Of a DNA stretch of 14,334 nucleotides, positions 1 to 5,621 are shown one piece after another. The position numbers and the translations under genes are program-made. The DNA is taken from the NCBI GenBank assembly GCA_002501285.1, contig DLSG01000054.1, positions 1 to 14,334 of the forward strand, read 5' to 3'. Positions within the stretch are counted from its first letter, which is position 1; every line of letters starts with the position of its first letter. This DNA comes from Christensenella sp. UBA7868. GTDB lineage: Bacteria; Bacillota; Clostridia; Christensenellales; UBA1242. The notes beneath the pieces are model-generated. The model was given only the letters and a program-made list of their open reading frames with translations, was not told the DNA's origin and did not search any database.

Positions 1-15
1 AAGGAGGAATTTATT

Positions 16-255
16 ATGGAAAACAAGAAATTCACAGTAGCAGACTACAAAAAAGCAGTTTATGAGGAGTACAAAGATGAAATCAACTTAGTTTTAAGGG
101 CTTCAGAAAGAGAAGGCTGGAAAGCCGATGCTGGTATCGCAACAGACAAATTTATTACTTTTATTGAAAATGCAACTGAAAGCATCTTTGTCAACGTTCC
201 AAAAGCCAAAGCTAAACTTGCTGAACTTAATGCTAAAAGAACAGACAGAGTTTAA
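16..255 (+). CDS. Small hypothetical protein, 79 aa
   Basis: I do not recognise this protein. The ATG is preceded by a full AAGGAGG ribosome site at 1-7 with normal spacing, and the stop is followed by a clear intrinsic terminator, so it is probably the last gene of a rightward transcript beginning outside the window. The product is soluble-looking: lysine/glutamate-rich and mostly helical by composition, with no signal peptide or membrane segment. A central segment (about residues 30-55) has the only aromatic/glycine-rich stretch, and an Ala/Lys-rich helix lies near the C terminus. Codon use is a little richer in G and C than the genes to its right (GCC, GGC, ATC, AAC codons), which fits either host origin or a well-expressed late phage gene. 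Function unknown; confidence that it is a real gene is high. Confidence 0.8.
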   Translation: MENKKFTVADYKKAVYEEYKDEINLVLRASEREGWKADAGIATDKFITFIENATESIFVNVPKAKAKLAELNAKRTDRV

Positions 256-279
256 GTTTATAGTATTCACATTGGTTAG

Positions 280-314
280 AGCCTACCTCAATTATGAGGT
301 AGGCTTATTTTTTT
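280..314 (+). terminator. Intrinsic terminator after the first gene
   Basis: A perfect 10-bp stem (AGCCTACCTC at 280-289 pairing with GAGGTAGGCT at 296-305, loop of 6) is followed by a T-rich run to 314. It separates the first gene from the XRE/Spo0E pair, so those two need their own promoter. Confidence 0.93.
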
Positions 315-321
315 ATATATT

Positions 322-339
322 TCCGCCATGGCGAACGGA
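322..339. promoter_or_regulatory. GC-rich palindrome upstream of the XRE/Spo0E pair
   Basis: The 10-bp perfect palindrome CGCCATGGCG (324-333) lies within TCCG...CGGA flanks (322-325 and 336-339), in otherwise very AT-rich DNA about 50 bp before the XRE gene. It has no T-run and is not a terminator. An autoregulatory operator for the XRE protein is the simplest guess. I could not define convincing -35/-10 boxes beside it. Confidence 0.35.
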
Positions 340-384
340 TAATGTGATAGTTTTTGTGCATGATATTTTTAGGGAGTGAATGTC

Positions 385-585
385 TTGAAAGTTATTATAT
401 TGTTAGCAAAAATAAGAAATGAAAAAAAGATATCGTTAGAAAGATTATCAAAAATGTCTGGAGTTTCAAAAGCACATTTGTCAGATATTGAAAGAAATTT
501 AAAAATGCCAAGTTTATTAGTAATGATAAGGCTATCGCAAGCATTAAAAGTATCAATAACAGATTTATACGAGGTGTTACAATGA
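385..585 (+). CDS. XRE-family helix-turn-helix regulator, 66 aa
   Basis: A single-domain Cro/CI-type HTH protein. The HTH core reads SLERLSKMSGVSKAHLSDIER with a downstream IRLSQALKVSITDLYE segment, the usual end of the five-helix XRE fold. The start is best placed at TTG 385 (giving MKVIILLAKIRN): the AGGGAG ribosome site at 371-376 is 8 bases upstream of it, whereas a GTG at 376 overlaps that site and is unlikely to be used. Its stop overlaps the ATG of the Spo0E-like gene (ATGA junction), so the two are translationally coupled. It probably regulates its own operon, perhaps through the palindrome at 322-339. It is a different protein from the phage repressor and the Cro-like protein further right. 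Target genes unknown. Confidence 0.88.
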   Translation: MKVIILLAKIRNEKKISLERLSKMSGVSKAHLSDIERNLKMPSLLVMIRLSQALKVSITDLYEVLQ

Positions 586-887
586 AAATAGAAAAACTAC
601 GTGAAAAGATGCATTCATACATTCAAAAATATGGAATAAATTCTAAAGAAGTGATGGAAGCGAGCCAAGAATTAGACAACTTGATTTTAAAAGAATTTAA
701 GACACAAATATGTCAAGAAACGATGCAAGCTTTAATTGAATACTCTAAAATAAACGATTTTCCAAGCACAAAAGAATGGGACGAATATGCCAAACAAAAT
801 GGATATTTATCTCATATCTCATTGAAGTATAAATTAGGCTTGAAGTGGAATGAAATTAAAAATTTAGTCATATCAAAAATATTATGA
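582..887 (+). CDS. Spo0E-like protein with a C-terminal DNA-binding-like extension, 101 aa
   Basis: Residues 4-36 match the Spo0E-like regulatory aspartyl-phosphatase pattern: a helix (IEKLREKMHSYIQKYG), a turn, then a second helix with the signature SQELD at residues 28-32. Known family members dephosphorylate Spo0A~P (or a related response regulator) and so delay sporulation. Stand-alone members are about 50-85 residues; this one has an extra segment of about 55 residues (47-101), with DFPSTKEWDEYAKQNGYLS and LKWNEIKN, which resembles the short helical modules attached to homing endonucleases and other phage DNA-binding proteins. It overlaps the XRE gene by 4 bases. If the Spo0E part is active, the element could influence host sporulation timing; this is inference. 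Signature recognition is good; the role of the C-terminal part is uncertain. Confidence 0.72.
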   Translation: MKIEKLREKMHSYIQKYGINSKEVMEASQELDNLILKEFKTQICQETMQALIEYSKINDFPSTKEWDEYAKQNGYLSHISLKYKLGLKWNEIKNLVISKIL

Positions 888-976
888 ATACATATCTTTA
901 AGAATTTTATGTCGAAAATGGATTTGATTTTTTAAATTTGAGCTGATATAAGTAGCTTGAAAGTGAGGAAGAAAAT

Positions 977-1090
977 ATGACTCTATTTAATAAAATCATA
1001 ATTAAACTATTTAAAAAAACATTTGAAAAAGTATATAGATTAGGTATGGCAGATACATTTAATTTTATAATGAATGATAACATTGTGTGA
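977..1090 (+). CDS. Small basic peptide, 37 aa
   Basis: A short reading frame with a good ribosome site (GAGGAAG at 965-971) and an ATG at ideal spacing. The peptide begins MTLFNKIIIKLFKKTFEKVYRL, alternating hydrophobic and lysine residues, so the first 22 residues would form a cationic amphipathic helix; the rest is unremarkable (ADTFNFIMNDNIV). No family recognised. It lies between the Spo0E-like gene and the hairpin at 1130-1152. It could be a membrane-active peptide, a small regulator, or a chance frame. Its support is the ribosome site and amphipathicity only. Confidence 0.42.
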   Translation: MTLFNKIIIKLFKKTFEKVYRLGMADTFNFIMNDNIV

Positions 1091-1129
1091 GTGATTGGAA
1101 ATATGATAACATTATGGAACTGAAGAATT

Positions 1130-1155
1130 AGCACCGACAAGTTGTCGGTGCTTTG
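1130..1155. terminator. Strong hairpin between convergent transcripts
   Basis: A perfect 9-bp stem (AGCACCGAC 1130-1138, loop AAGTT, GTCGGTGCT 1144-1152) lies 12 bases past the integrase stop. The rightward genes and the leftward integrase converge here, so it probably acts on both transcripts. The T-runs are short on either side (TTT on +), so termination strength is uncertain. Confidence 0.62.
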
Positions 1156-1164
1156 TAATCGTTG

Positions 1165-2670
1165 CTATTTCTGAATTTTAGGATATAGTATGAGTTCAAA
1201 TTCATAAGGATCATCAGTTGATTTTAATGCTTTTTTAGTTTTTAAGTAAGTTACTTTTTCGAGAACGGTTTTCAATAAATCGTTTTTTTCTTGTGCGGTT
1301 GATTTATCGTATGTATCCACAACATTTTTTAGTAAAGAAACGAATTGATTAAAACTTGGTTTTGCTATTTCTTTTTCTTCTTTTTGTATTAAGTTTTCTA
1401 ATTCTGAAATTTTATTTTTTACAATTTTAGAACGAGCAACAAATTCTTCACTAGAGTATGTACCATTTTCTAAAAAGGTATATAACTTGTCTAATTTAAT
1501 GTTTTCATTTTTAAGTTCTTTTTTTAAAGTTTCTACGTAGTCTGTTTTTGTATTTGATTTTTTAGCAGGTTTATACCTGTATGAATAATCTTTTAACAAC
1601 TGTTCTAATGCCTGCAATAATTTTTCTTCTACAAAATCAATTCTACTACTAATATTATCACAATATATACAAATTAAAGAAGGAGTTTGTCCACTTTTTA
1701 AATATGGTCTACGTTGCATAGGGTGTCCACATTTCGCACAAAAAACAACACCAGATAAAGGATTTTGAATCTCACGATTTAAAGGTACTTTTGGAATAAC
1801 ATTTTGATTTAAAGCTTGAGCTTTTTCCCATGTGACAATATCAATTATAGGTTCATGCAATCCATCGTACATTTCATAATTGTTATTCCTTGGTCTTTTT
1901 CTTACGACCTTTCCATTTATCATTTTTTTATTTTCTCCACGACGAAGCCAAGGTATTTTACCGATATAAGTAGGGTTGTACAATATATCTTTAATTACAG
2001 ATTGATTCCAAGGTTTACCTTGACGAGTAGGTATTTTCATTGCATCTAATTTACGTTTAATCTCTCTTTTAGAATTTCCATCTATAAACCATTGAAATAT
2101 AAGTTTAACTGTCTTTGATTCCTCTTCGTTTATAACAAGTTTAAAACCAGTATCGCCTTTTATTTTTTCTTTATTGTAGCCGTATGGAGTAGTGTTACCA
2201 ATAAATTTACCGTCTTTAACAGCACGAACTCTGCCAGCTTGTAATCTACGTTTAATAGTATTGTATTCTCTTCTAGACATGAATAGTCCAAACTCAAAAT
2301 ACTCTTCATCAAATTCATTATTGGGGTCATAAGTTTTTGTCGGAGTGATTATCTTGGTATTTGAATATTTGAACGTTTGAGCTACAATACCTTGGTCTAT
2401 AGTATCACCACGAGCAAGACGTTCAATTTCCATAACAATAACACCATCATACAAATTGTCTTGAACATCTCTTAAAAGTTCTTGCATTTGAGGACGTGCA
2501 GATATAGTTTCGCCTGAAACCACTTCTTTATATTCTTTTACAACATTTAAGTTGAGTTTAGATGCTAGTTCTTTTAATTGTCTTTCATGCTTAGCAAGTG
2601 TTTCTAATTCTCCTTTAGCTTCTAATTCTAGGTCAGCTCTTGATTTTCTTAAATAAATTGCGTATGACAT
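1165..2670 (-). CDS. int: Large serine recombinase (phage integrase), 501 aa
   Basis: Catalyses integration and, with a directionality factor, excision between attP and attB. The resolvase domain (about 1-145) has YLRKS with the nucleophile Ser10 and the arginine motif MEIERLARGD with Arg84 and Arg87. The recombinase domain follows (about 155-285, with TTPYGYN and RQGKPWNQSVIKDILYNPTYIG). The zinc ribbon uses Cys311, Cys314, Cys334 and Cys337, and a long coiled coil lies at about 375-455, as in attachment-site-synapsis modules of this family. Length and domain order are normal and all key residues are present, so it should be active. The start ATG is preceded by AGAGG. It is the last gene of the leftward lysogeny block. 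An attachment site would be expected near its 3' end, but serine-recombinase cores are only 2-3 bases and cannot be picked out here. No excisionase (recombination directionality factor) is recognisable. Confidence 0.97.
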   Translation of the reverse strand: MSYAIYLRKSRADLELEAKGELETLAKHERQLKELASKLNLNVVKEYKEVVSGETISARPQMQELLRDVQDNLYDGVIVMEIERLARGDTIDQGIVAQTFKYSNTKIITPTKTYDPNNEFDEEYFEFGLFMSRREYNTIKRRLQAGRVRAVKDGKFIGNTTPYGYNKEKIKGDTGFKLVINEEESKTVKLIFQWFIDGNSKREIKRKLDAMKIPTRQGKPWNQSVIKDILYNPTYIGKIPWLRRGENKKMINGKVVRKRPRNNNYEMYDGLHEPIIDIVTWEKAQALNQNVIPKVPLNREIQNPLSGVVFCAKCGHPMQRRPYLKSGQTPSLICIYCDNISSRIDFVEEKLLQALEQLLKDYSYRYKPAKKSNTKTDYVETLKKELKNENIKLDKLYTFLENGTYSSEEFVARSKIVKNKISELENLIQKEEKEIAKPSFNQFVSLLKNVVDTYDKSTAQEKNDLLKTVLEKVTYLKTKKALKSTDDPYEFELILYPKIQK

Positions 2671-2697
2671 ATTTTAACCTCTTTTATGATAATATTT

Positions 2698-2721
2698 AAA
2701 CCTATCAAAATCGATAGGTTT
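2698..2721. repeat. Inverted repeat between integrase and membrane-protein genes
   Basis: AAACCTATC (2698-2706) and GATAGGTTT (2713-2721) form a perfect 9-bp stem with a 6-base loop. It sits in the short gap between the membrane-protein stop and the integrase start. Read leftward the stem ends in UUU but lacks a further U-run, so it may be a weak attenuator between the two genes or a binding site controlling the integrase. Confidence 0.5.
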
Positions 2722-2728
2722 GACTTGT

Positions 2729-3346
2729 TTATGGATTACATCTTGAACAAGAAGTATAACCTTGTTTTATTGCTTTGCTCAAACTGATAGAAATTTTACT
2801 CTGCTTTAAATATGAGCAAGAACCTTTGTGATACTTTTTTCCAGTATTGGTAATGTATACGGTTTTTTCTTTTTTGTCGTTTAAAGCAGATGAAGTATCG
2901 GTATCAGATTCTTTTAGGTAGTTGGCATAAACATTATTAGCTTTATCTTCGATTGATTGAGCTTCTATTGTTAGTTCGGAATTGGAAAAAAATTTATGTA
3001 ATTTTAAAGTATTACTACGTATTCTAGCTAGTTGTAATCTTGGAGAATTGCCAAGTTCTAACGAAGAATATGCTTCTTTTACATTGCTTAATAATTTTTC
3101 TGGAGAATAGTAAAGACTTAATTCAGCATTACATCCTTTTATTTCTAATTCTAATTTATCAATTTGTGATTGAAGTTTAGCTTCCTTTTCAATTAGAGTG
3201 TTGTTATGCGATTCAAGACGTATAATTGTATACTCTAATGTTTTAATATTTTGAAAATCACAATACATTTTGAATGAAAAAACTATTAGTTGAAGTACTA
3301 TAATTGTAATTAAAATGACTGTTGATTTTTTTACTTTTGTGTTCAT
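2729..3346 (-). CDS. Membrane-anchored coiled-coil protein with C-terminal Cys/His metal-site domain, 205 aa
   Basis: The ATG at 3346 is chosen because GGAAGTGG lies 8 bases before it; a TTG at 3361 overlaps that ribosome site. The N terminus is MNTKVKK followed by a hydrophobic helix at about 9-30, predicting a single anchor with the rest outside. Residues about 38-75 form a heptad-like coiled coil (TLIEKEAKLQSQIDKLELEIKG), followed by a helical middle. The last 40 residues (VYITNTGKKYHKGSCSYLK ... GYTSCSRCNP) match a small domain often seen at the end of secreted Firmicutes proteins and resembling the Ada metal-binding fold, with one His and three Cys as likely zinc ligands. It lies between repressor and integrase, so it is probably expressed in the lysogen. 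That position often holds superinfection-exclusion or lysogenic-conversion genes. Exact function is unknown. Confidence 0.8.
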   Translation of the reverse strand: MNTKVKKSTVILITIIVLQLIVFSFKMYCDFQNIKTLEYTIIRLESHNNTLIEKEAKLQSQIDKLELEIKGCNAELSLYYSPEKLLSNVKEAYSSLELGNSPRLQLARIRSNTLKLHKFFSNSELTIEAQSIEDKANNVYANYLKESDTDTSSALNDKKEKTVYITNTGKKYHKGSCSYLKQSKISISLSKAIKQGYTSCSRCNP

Positions 3347-3369
3347 GCAAACCACTTCCAATCTATTTC

Positions 3370-3385
3370 AAACAGAATACTGTTT
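3370..3385. repeat. Short inverted repeat between repressor and membrane-protein genes
   Basis: AAACAG (3370-3375) and CTGTTT (3380-3385) with a 4-base spacer lie just past the repressor stop. There is no T-run after it in the leftward direction. It may be an operator or a small RNA hairpin separating the two leftward genes. It does not match the operators at the switch. Confidence 0.3.
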
Positions 3386-3390
3386 AAAAT

Positions 3391-4017
3391 CTACTTAAAA
3401 TTTCTAATCAATCTAATTACTGTGCCAATAACATTAACTGGCAAATTTTTAATTTGTTCTGCATTGAATTTTTTTACTGGATAATAAGGGTTGTATGCGT
3501 GTAATTCAATACCATCGTTTGTTTTTACTACTTTCTTTACTGTAGCCTCTTCACCATCTATAAGTACGATACAAATATCGTTACTATCAAATTCTCCATC
3601 GTTCTTGTGTACTATTAAATAATCGCCTTCATCAAATAGAGGAGACATACTGTCGCCTTTGACAATAAGTCCAAAATAGTTCTCAGGGTCTGTGATGTTG
3701 ATGGACGGATCTATATAATCAATAATATTTTCTTGAGCTAAATAATTATAGCCAGCCTTTACAGTACCTAGAACGGGTAATAATCTTTTACTTTGTTCAG
3801 AAATATCATTTTGTTTTCTTATATCAGTTTCACTCATTAAATAAGCCACACTAACATTAAAATAATTTGCTATCTTTAATTTCATTTCATCATCAGGTTC
3901 TCTTCTATCTGTTTCATACATTCCAATAGAACTAGAGGAAATGTTAAGAATTTTTGCCAATTCATTTTGCTTTAATCCTTTTTCTTCTCTCAATTCTTTT
4001 AAGCGTTGCCCTTTCAT
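3391..4017 (-). CDS. CI/LexA-like phage repressor with S24 autopeptidase domain, 208 aa
   Basis: Maintains lysogeny by binding the operators beside its own start and is expected to self-cleave during the SOS response. Residues 5-62 are an XRE-type HTH (ELREEKGLKQNELAKILNISSSSIGMYETDRREP). A short linker leads to the S24 peptidase domain: probable cleavage pair Ala88-Gly89 in GTVKAGYN, nucleophile Ser123 in KGDSMSP and general base Lys161 in EATVKK. All autocleavage residues are present. The ATG at 4017 follows AGGAGG at 4023-4028; the GTG at 4023 lies inside that ribosome site and is rejected. It is the first gene of the leftward block, transcribed divergently from the Cro-like gene, the standard arrangement for a lambda-type switch. 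Confidence 0.96.
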   Translation of the reverse strand: MKGQRLKELREEKGLKQNELAKILNISSSSIGMYETDRREPDDEMKLKIANYFNVSVAYLMSETDIRKQNDISEQSKRLLPVLGTVKAGYNYLAQENIIDYIDPSINITDPENYFGLIVKGDSMSPLFDEGDYLIVHKNDGEFDSNDICIVLIDGEEATVKKVVKTNDGIELHAYNPYYPVKKFNAEQIKNLPVNVIGTVIRLIRNFK

Positions 4018-4037
4018 AAGCACCTCCTATAATATAT

Positions 4038-4043
4038 ATTTTA
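4038..4043 (-). promoter_or_regulatory. Probable leftward (repressor) promoter, extended -10
   Basis: On the - strand TGGTAAAAT gives an extended -10 element (TAAAAT at 4043-4038) about 20 bases before the repressor start. The operator at 4046-4058 lies immediately upstream, in what would be the spacer, so occupancy would repress it. The -35 is weak. A second candidate -10 (TATTAT, complement of 4068-4073) cannot be excluded. Confidence 0.5.
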
Positions 4044-4045
4044 CC

Positions 4046-4149
4046 ACACAAAACGTGAAAAAGTAACATAATACACAAAACGTGAAAAAATATAAAAAAG
4101 CTATTGACTAATCACGAAACGTGATGTAAGATTAAATCACGAAATGTGA
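4046..4149. promoter_or_regulatory. Four-site operator region of the lysis-lysogeny switch
   Basis: Four copies of a 13-bp site with consensus TCACGAAACGTGA occur at 4046-4058 and 4073-4085 (both ACACAAAACGTGA), 4112-4124 (perfect palindrome about its centre) and 4137-4149 (TCACGAAATGTGA). Two sites lie on the repressor side with a degenerate left half, and two lie on the Cro side with near-perfect symmetry. Start-to-start spacings are 27, 39 and 25 bases. They fill the gap between the divergent repressor and Cro-like genes and are the likely binding sites of both proteins. Confidence 0.88.
4104..4132 (+). promoter_or_regulatory. Rightward early promoter
   Basis: TTGACT (4104-4109) and TAAGAT (4127-4132) are separated by exactly 17 bases, a near-consensus vegetative promoter. 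The perfect operator at 4112-4124 fills the spacer and the next operator (4137-4149) covers the expected start point near 4139. Repressor bound here would block early transcription. The leader before the Cro-like ATG is short, about 27 bases. Confidence 0.88.
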
Positions 4150-4165
4150 AAAAGAAGGTGAAAAA

Positions 4166-4369
4166 ATGAAAGAGTTAAAAATGTTTAGAGAAAGTATGGG
4201 ACTTACTGCAGAAGCATTTGCAAAAAATTTGAAAGTTTCACTCTCCTTATATCAAAAAGTAGAAACAGGGAATAGAAGACCTAGTAGAGAGTTCACAGAA
4301 AAATTAAAGAGTTGTTATCCGCAATTTGATGTGAACGTTTTTTATAAAGACTCTATTCACACTTTGTGA
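4166..4369 (+). CDS. Cro-like XRE-family regulator, 67 aa
   Basis: The first gene of the rightward early transcript. Nearly the whole protein is one HTH domain (ELKMFRESMGLTAEAFAKNLKVSLSLYQKVETGNRRPSREFTEKLKSCYP), with a short C-terminal tail ending in VNVFYKDSIHTL. There is no peptidase domain. The ribosome site is GAAGGTG with normal spacing. Its position opposite the S24 repressor, directly after the operator-embedded promoter, argues for a Cro role: binding the shared operators to shut off the repressor promoter. The recognition-helix region (VSLSLYQKVE) differs from that of the repressor (ISSSSIGMYE), so relative affinity for the four sites cannot be judged from sequence. Confidence 0.9.
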   Translation: MKELKMFRESMGLTAEAFAKNLKVSLSLYQKVETGNRRPSREFTEKLKSCYPQFDVNVFYKDSIHTL

Positions 4370-4432
4370 TTTAAAGTTATCTAAACCACAAACCCATGTG
4401 AATATTAAACCATAGAATAAGGAGTTGAATGT

Positions 4433-4696
4433 ATGATAGTTAACTGCAAAAGATGTTTAAGTCCTATTTCAATAAGGCAACATTATTGTATGTGTTGTGG
4501 CAGGAAATTAAAAGGTAAAAAAATATGGCATAACATAAAAGATTGGTTTCGCGTTGAATATATAGGTAAATATGCAAAATCATCACATTGTTATGGAATA
4601 CTTAGTTACACCATATTTATAGTCAGATTACGTTTTAAAAATAGAAAAAACATACTTTTAAATCAAAAGACAATCCAGAAACATAACAGAGGTTAA
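4433..4696 (+). CDS. Small zinc-ribbon protein, 87 aa
   Basis: I do not recognise the full protein. The N terminus carries two CxxC knuckles, Cys5/Cys8 and Cys19/Cys22 (CKRC ... CMCCGRKL), the pattern of a zinc-ribbon. The rest is very basic with many aromatic residues (IWHNIKDWFRVEYIGKY, VRLRFKNRKN), suggesting nucleic-acid or membrane-surface contact. There is a moderately hydrophobic stretch (YGILSYTIFIVRL), too short and charged-flanked to call a membrane segment firmly. AAGGAGTTGAATGT before the ATG gives a good ribosome site. It lies in the immediate-early segment between two HTH genes, where small regulatory or host-takeover proteins are usual. Confidence 0.72.
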   Translation: MIVNCKRCLSPISIRQHYCMCCGRKLKGKKIWHNIKDWFRVEYIGKYAKSSHCYGILSYTIFIVRLRFKNRKNILLNQKTIQKHNRG

Positions 4697-4746
4697 GTAG
4701 TTTTATTTTTTAAATTATAACAAGTAGACATAAAAGTAAATCGAAA

Positions 4747-4771
4747 TTTAGTCGCAAAAAATGCGACTAAA
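4747..4771. repeat. Perfect 10-bp inverted repeat upstream of the second early HTH gene
   Basis: TTTAGTCGCA (4747-4756) and TGCGACTAAA (4762-4771) flank an AAAAA loop. No T-run follows on either strand, so it is not a normal terminator. It ends 15 bases before the ribosome site of the HTH gene at 4801, so it may be its operator or an RNA hairpin in the leader. Confidence 0.6.
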
Positions 4772-4800
4772 ATACGCATTGCTTGAAAGGAGTGCATTTG

Positions 4801-5040
4801 ATGACGATTGGAAAGATAATAAAAATAATAAGGGAAGAGCATGAAATGAACCAAACAGATTTTGCAAATATATGCATGAGGACACGAGATTGGCTTTATT
4901 TAATTGAAACTAATAGCAACAAAACAAAGATAACAAAGCAAGATTTAATTTTATTATCAGAAGAATTAAATGAGCCAATTTTAAAAACCATTGCAGTAGG
5001 AATGACATATGAAGAGTTGCAAAGTGCACTTAAATTTTAA
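4801..5040 (+). CDS. Small HTH (XRE-like) protein, 79 aa
   Basis: The segment IGKIIKIIREEHEMNQTDFANICMRTRDWLYLIETN has the spacing of an XRE-type HTH (residues about 3-60), and the remainder continues as helices (TKQDLILLSEELNEPILKTIAVGMTYEELQSALKF). The ATG at 4801 is chosen because AAAGGAG (4786-4792) is 8 bases away; a TTG at 4783 would overlap the ribosome site. It may be a second early regulator and may recognise the perfect inverted repeat just upstream. The HTH turn is less canonical than in the other regulators, so assignment to the superfamily is moderate. Confidence 0.72.
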   Translation: MTIGKIIKIIREEHEMNQTDFANICMRTRDWLYLIETNSNKTKITKQDLILLSEELNEPILKTIAVGMTYEELQSALKF

Positions 5041-5084
5041 TAAATATACAAGCTCAATGAATAACATATAAAGAGGTGAGTTTT

Positions 5085-5255
5085 ATGGCAGTAATTAAAG
5101 AATATAAAAGTGGGGCAACAACAATAAAGATATGCGATGATTATTTGCCTAAGACTAAAGAAGAAAACGATTTCAGATTTTCAATGCTAGATGATGTAAT
5201 GCAAAGAATAATTGAGAATCAGATTGAAAGAGGAGATATAGGAAGGGGGTGTTAA
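5085..5255 (+). CDS. Small hypothetical phage protein, 56 aa
   Basis: This frame is short but has a good ribosome site (AAGAGGTGAG) and an ATG at normal spacing, and its stop is immediately followed by the ATG of the next gene (one base between). The product starts MAVIKEYKSGATTIKICDDYLP and has a helical C-terminal half (MLDDVMQRIIENQIERGDIGRGC). Its end contains the next gene's ribosome site (GAAGGGGGTG). No family is recognised with certainty. Similar small proteins of this layout occur in early operons of Firmicutes phages. Confidence 0.75.
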   Translation: MAVIKEYKSGATTIKICDDYLPKTKEENDFRFSMLDDVMQRIIENQIERGDIGRGC

Positions 5256-5256
5256 T

Positions 5257-5532
5257 ATGTGGATAATCATTGTTTTATTAGTTATAGCAATTGCGATTTT
5301 GTTAGTGAAATTAAGTTATAAAAACTATTGTATTGACGATTTAGAGATGAGTAAAAGTAGATTAAGAAGAATGCAAGTAGAAGAGAACTTATTGTTGCTT
5401 ACAGAATTAAAAAGCTATATGAACTATGAAAGAGCTTCAAGAGACACTTTAATGCGTAATGCAATAAACGAAAACATTGAAAAATATTCAGAACAAAAAA
5501 GAAGACTAGACCGTGCTGACAACAAGTTCTAA
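5257..5532 (+). CDS. Single-pass membrane protein with coiled coil, 91 aa
   Basis: Residues 2-18 (WIIIVLLVIAIAILLVK) form an N-terminal membrane anchor with no positive charge before it and lysines after it. The rest is charged and helical, with heptad-like leucine spacing (MSKSRLRRMQVEENLLLLTELKSYMNYERA), so it is a probable coiled coil. The positive-inside rule would put the coiled coil in the cytoplasm. It follows the 56-residue gene with one base between. Function unknown. Confidence 0.78.
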   Translation: MWIIIVLLVIAIAILLVKLSYKNYCIDDLEMSKSRLRRMQVEENLLLLTELKSYMNYERASRDTLMRNAINENIEKYSEQKRRLDRADNKF

Positions 5533-5545
5533 TCTTCAAAAGTAC

Positions 5546-5567
5546 TAATGTAAAAGCAATTACATTA
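5546..5567. repeat. Inverted repeat in the gap after the membrane-protein gene
   Basis: TAATGTAA (5546-5553) and TTACATTA (5560-5567), loop AAGCAA, form a perfect 8-bp AT-rich palindrome in the 89-base gap before the next gene. There is no T-run directly after it. It could be an operator for an early regulator or a weak hairpin. Confidence 0.4.
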
Positions 5568-5621
5568 ACAACATCATTTTAATATTAACATAAATTTAAA
5601 ACGAAATCAAGAGGTGTTTAG

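Noticed and set aside
395..622. Hydrophobic - strand frame opposite the XRE gene
   Set aside because: Composition is the complement of Lys/Asn/Ile-rich codons; no start signal and it lies over a well-supported gene.
907..1140. - strand frame between the Spo0E-like gene and the integrase
   Set aside because: No ribosome site, overlaps the hairpin at 1130-1152, and has the hydrophobic composition of an antisense shadow.
1100..1165. Attachment site next to the integrase 3' end
   Set aside because: Expected by position, but serine-integrase cores are 2-3 bases and no second copy is in the window to compare.
1816..2049. + strand frame inside the integrase gene
   Set aside because: Antisense shadow without ribosome site; the integrase domains are complete on the - strand.
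3370..3385. AAACAG/CTGTTT as an SOS (LexA) box
   Set aside because: It does not match the Firmicutes GAAC-N4-GTTC pattern, so no SOS assignment is made.
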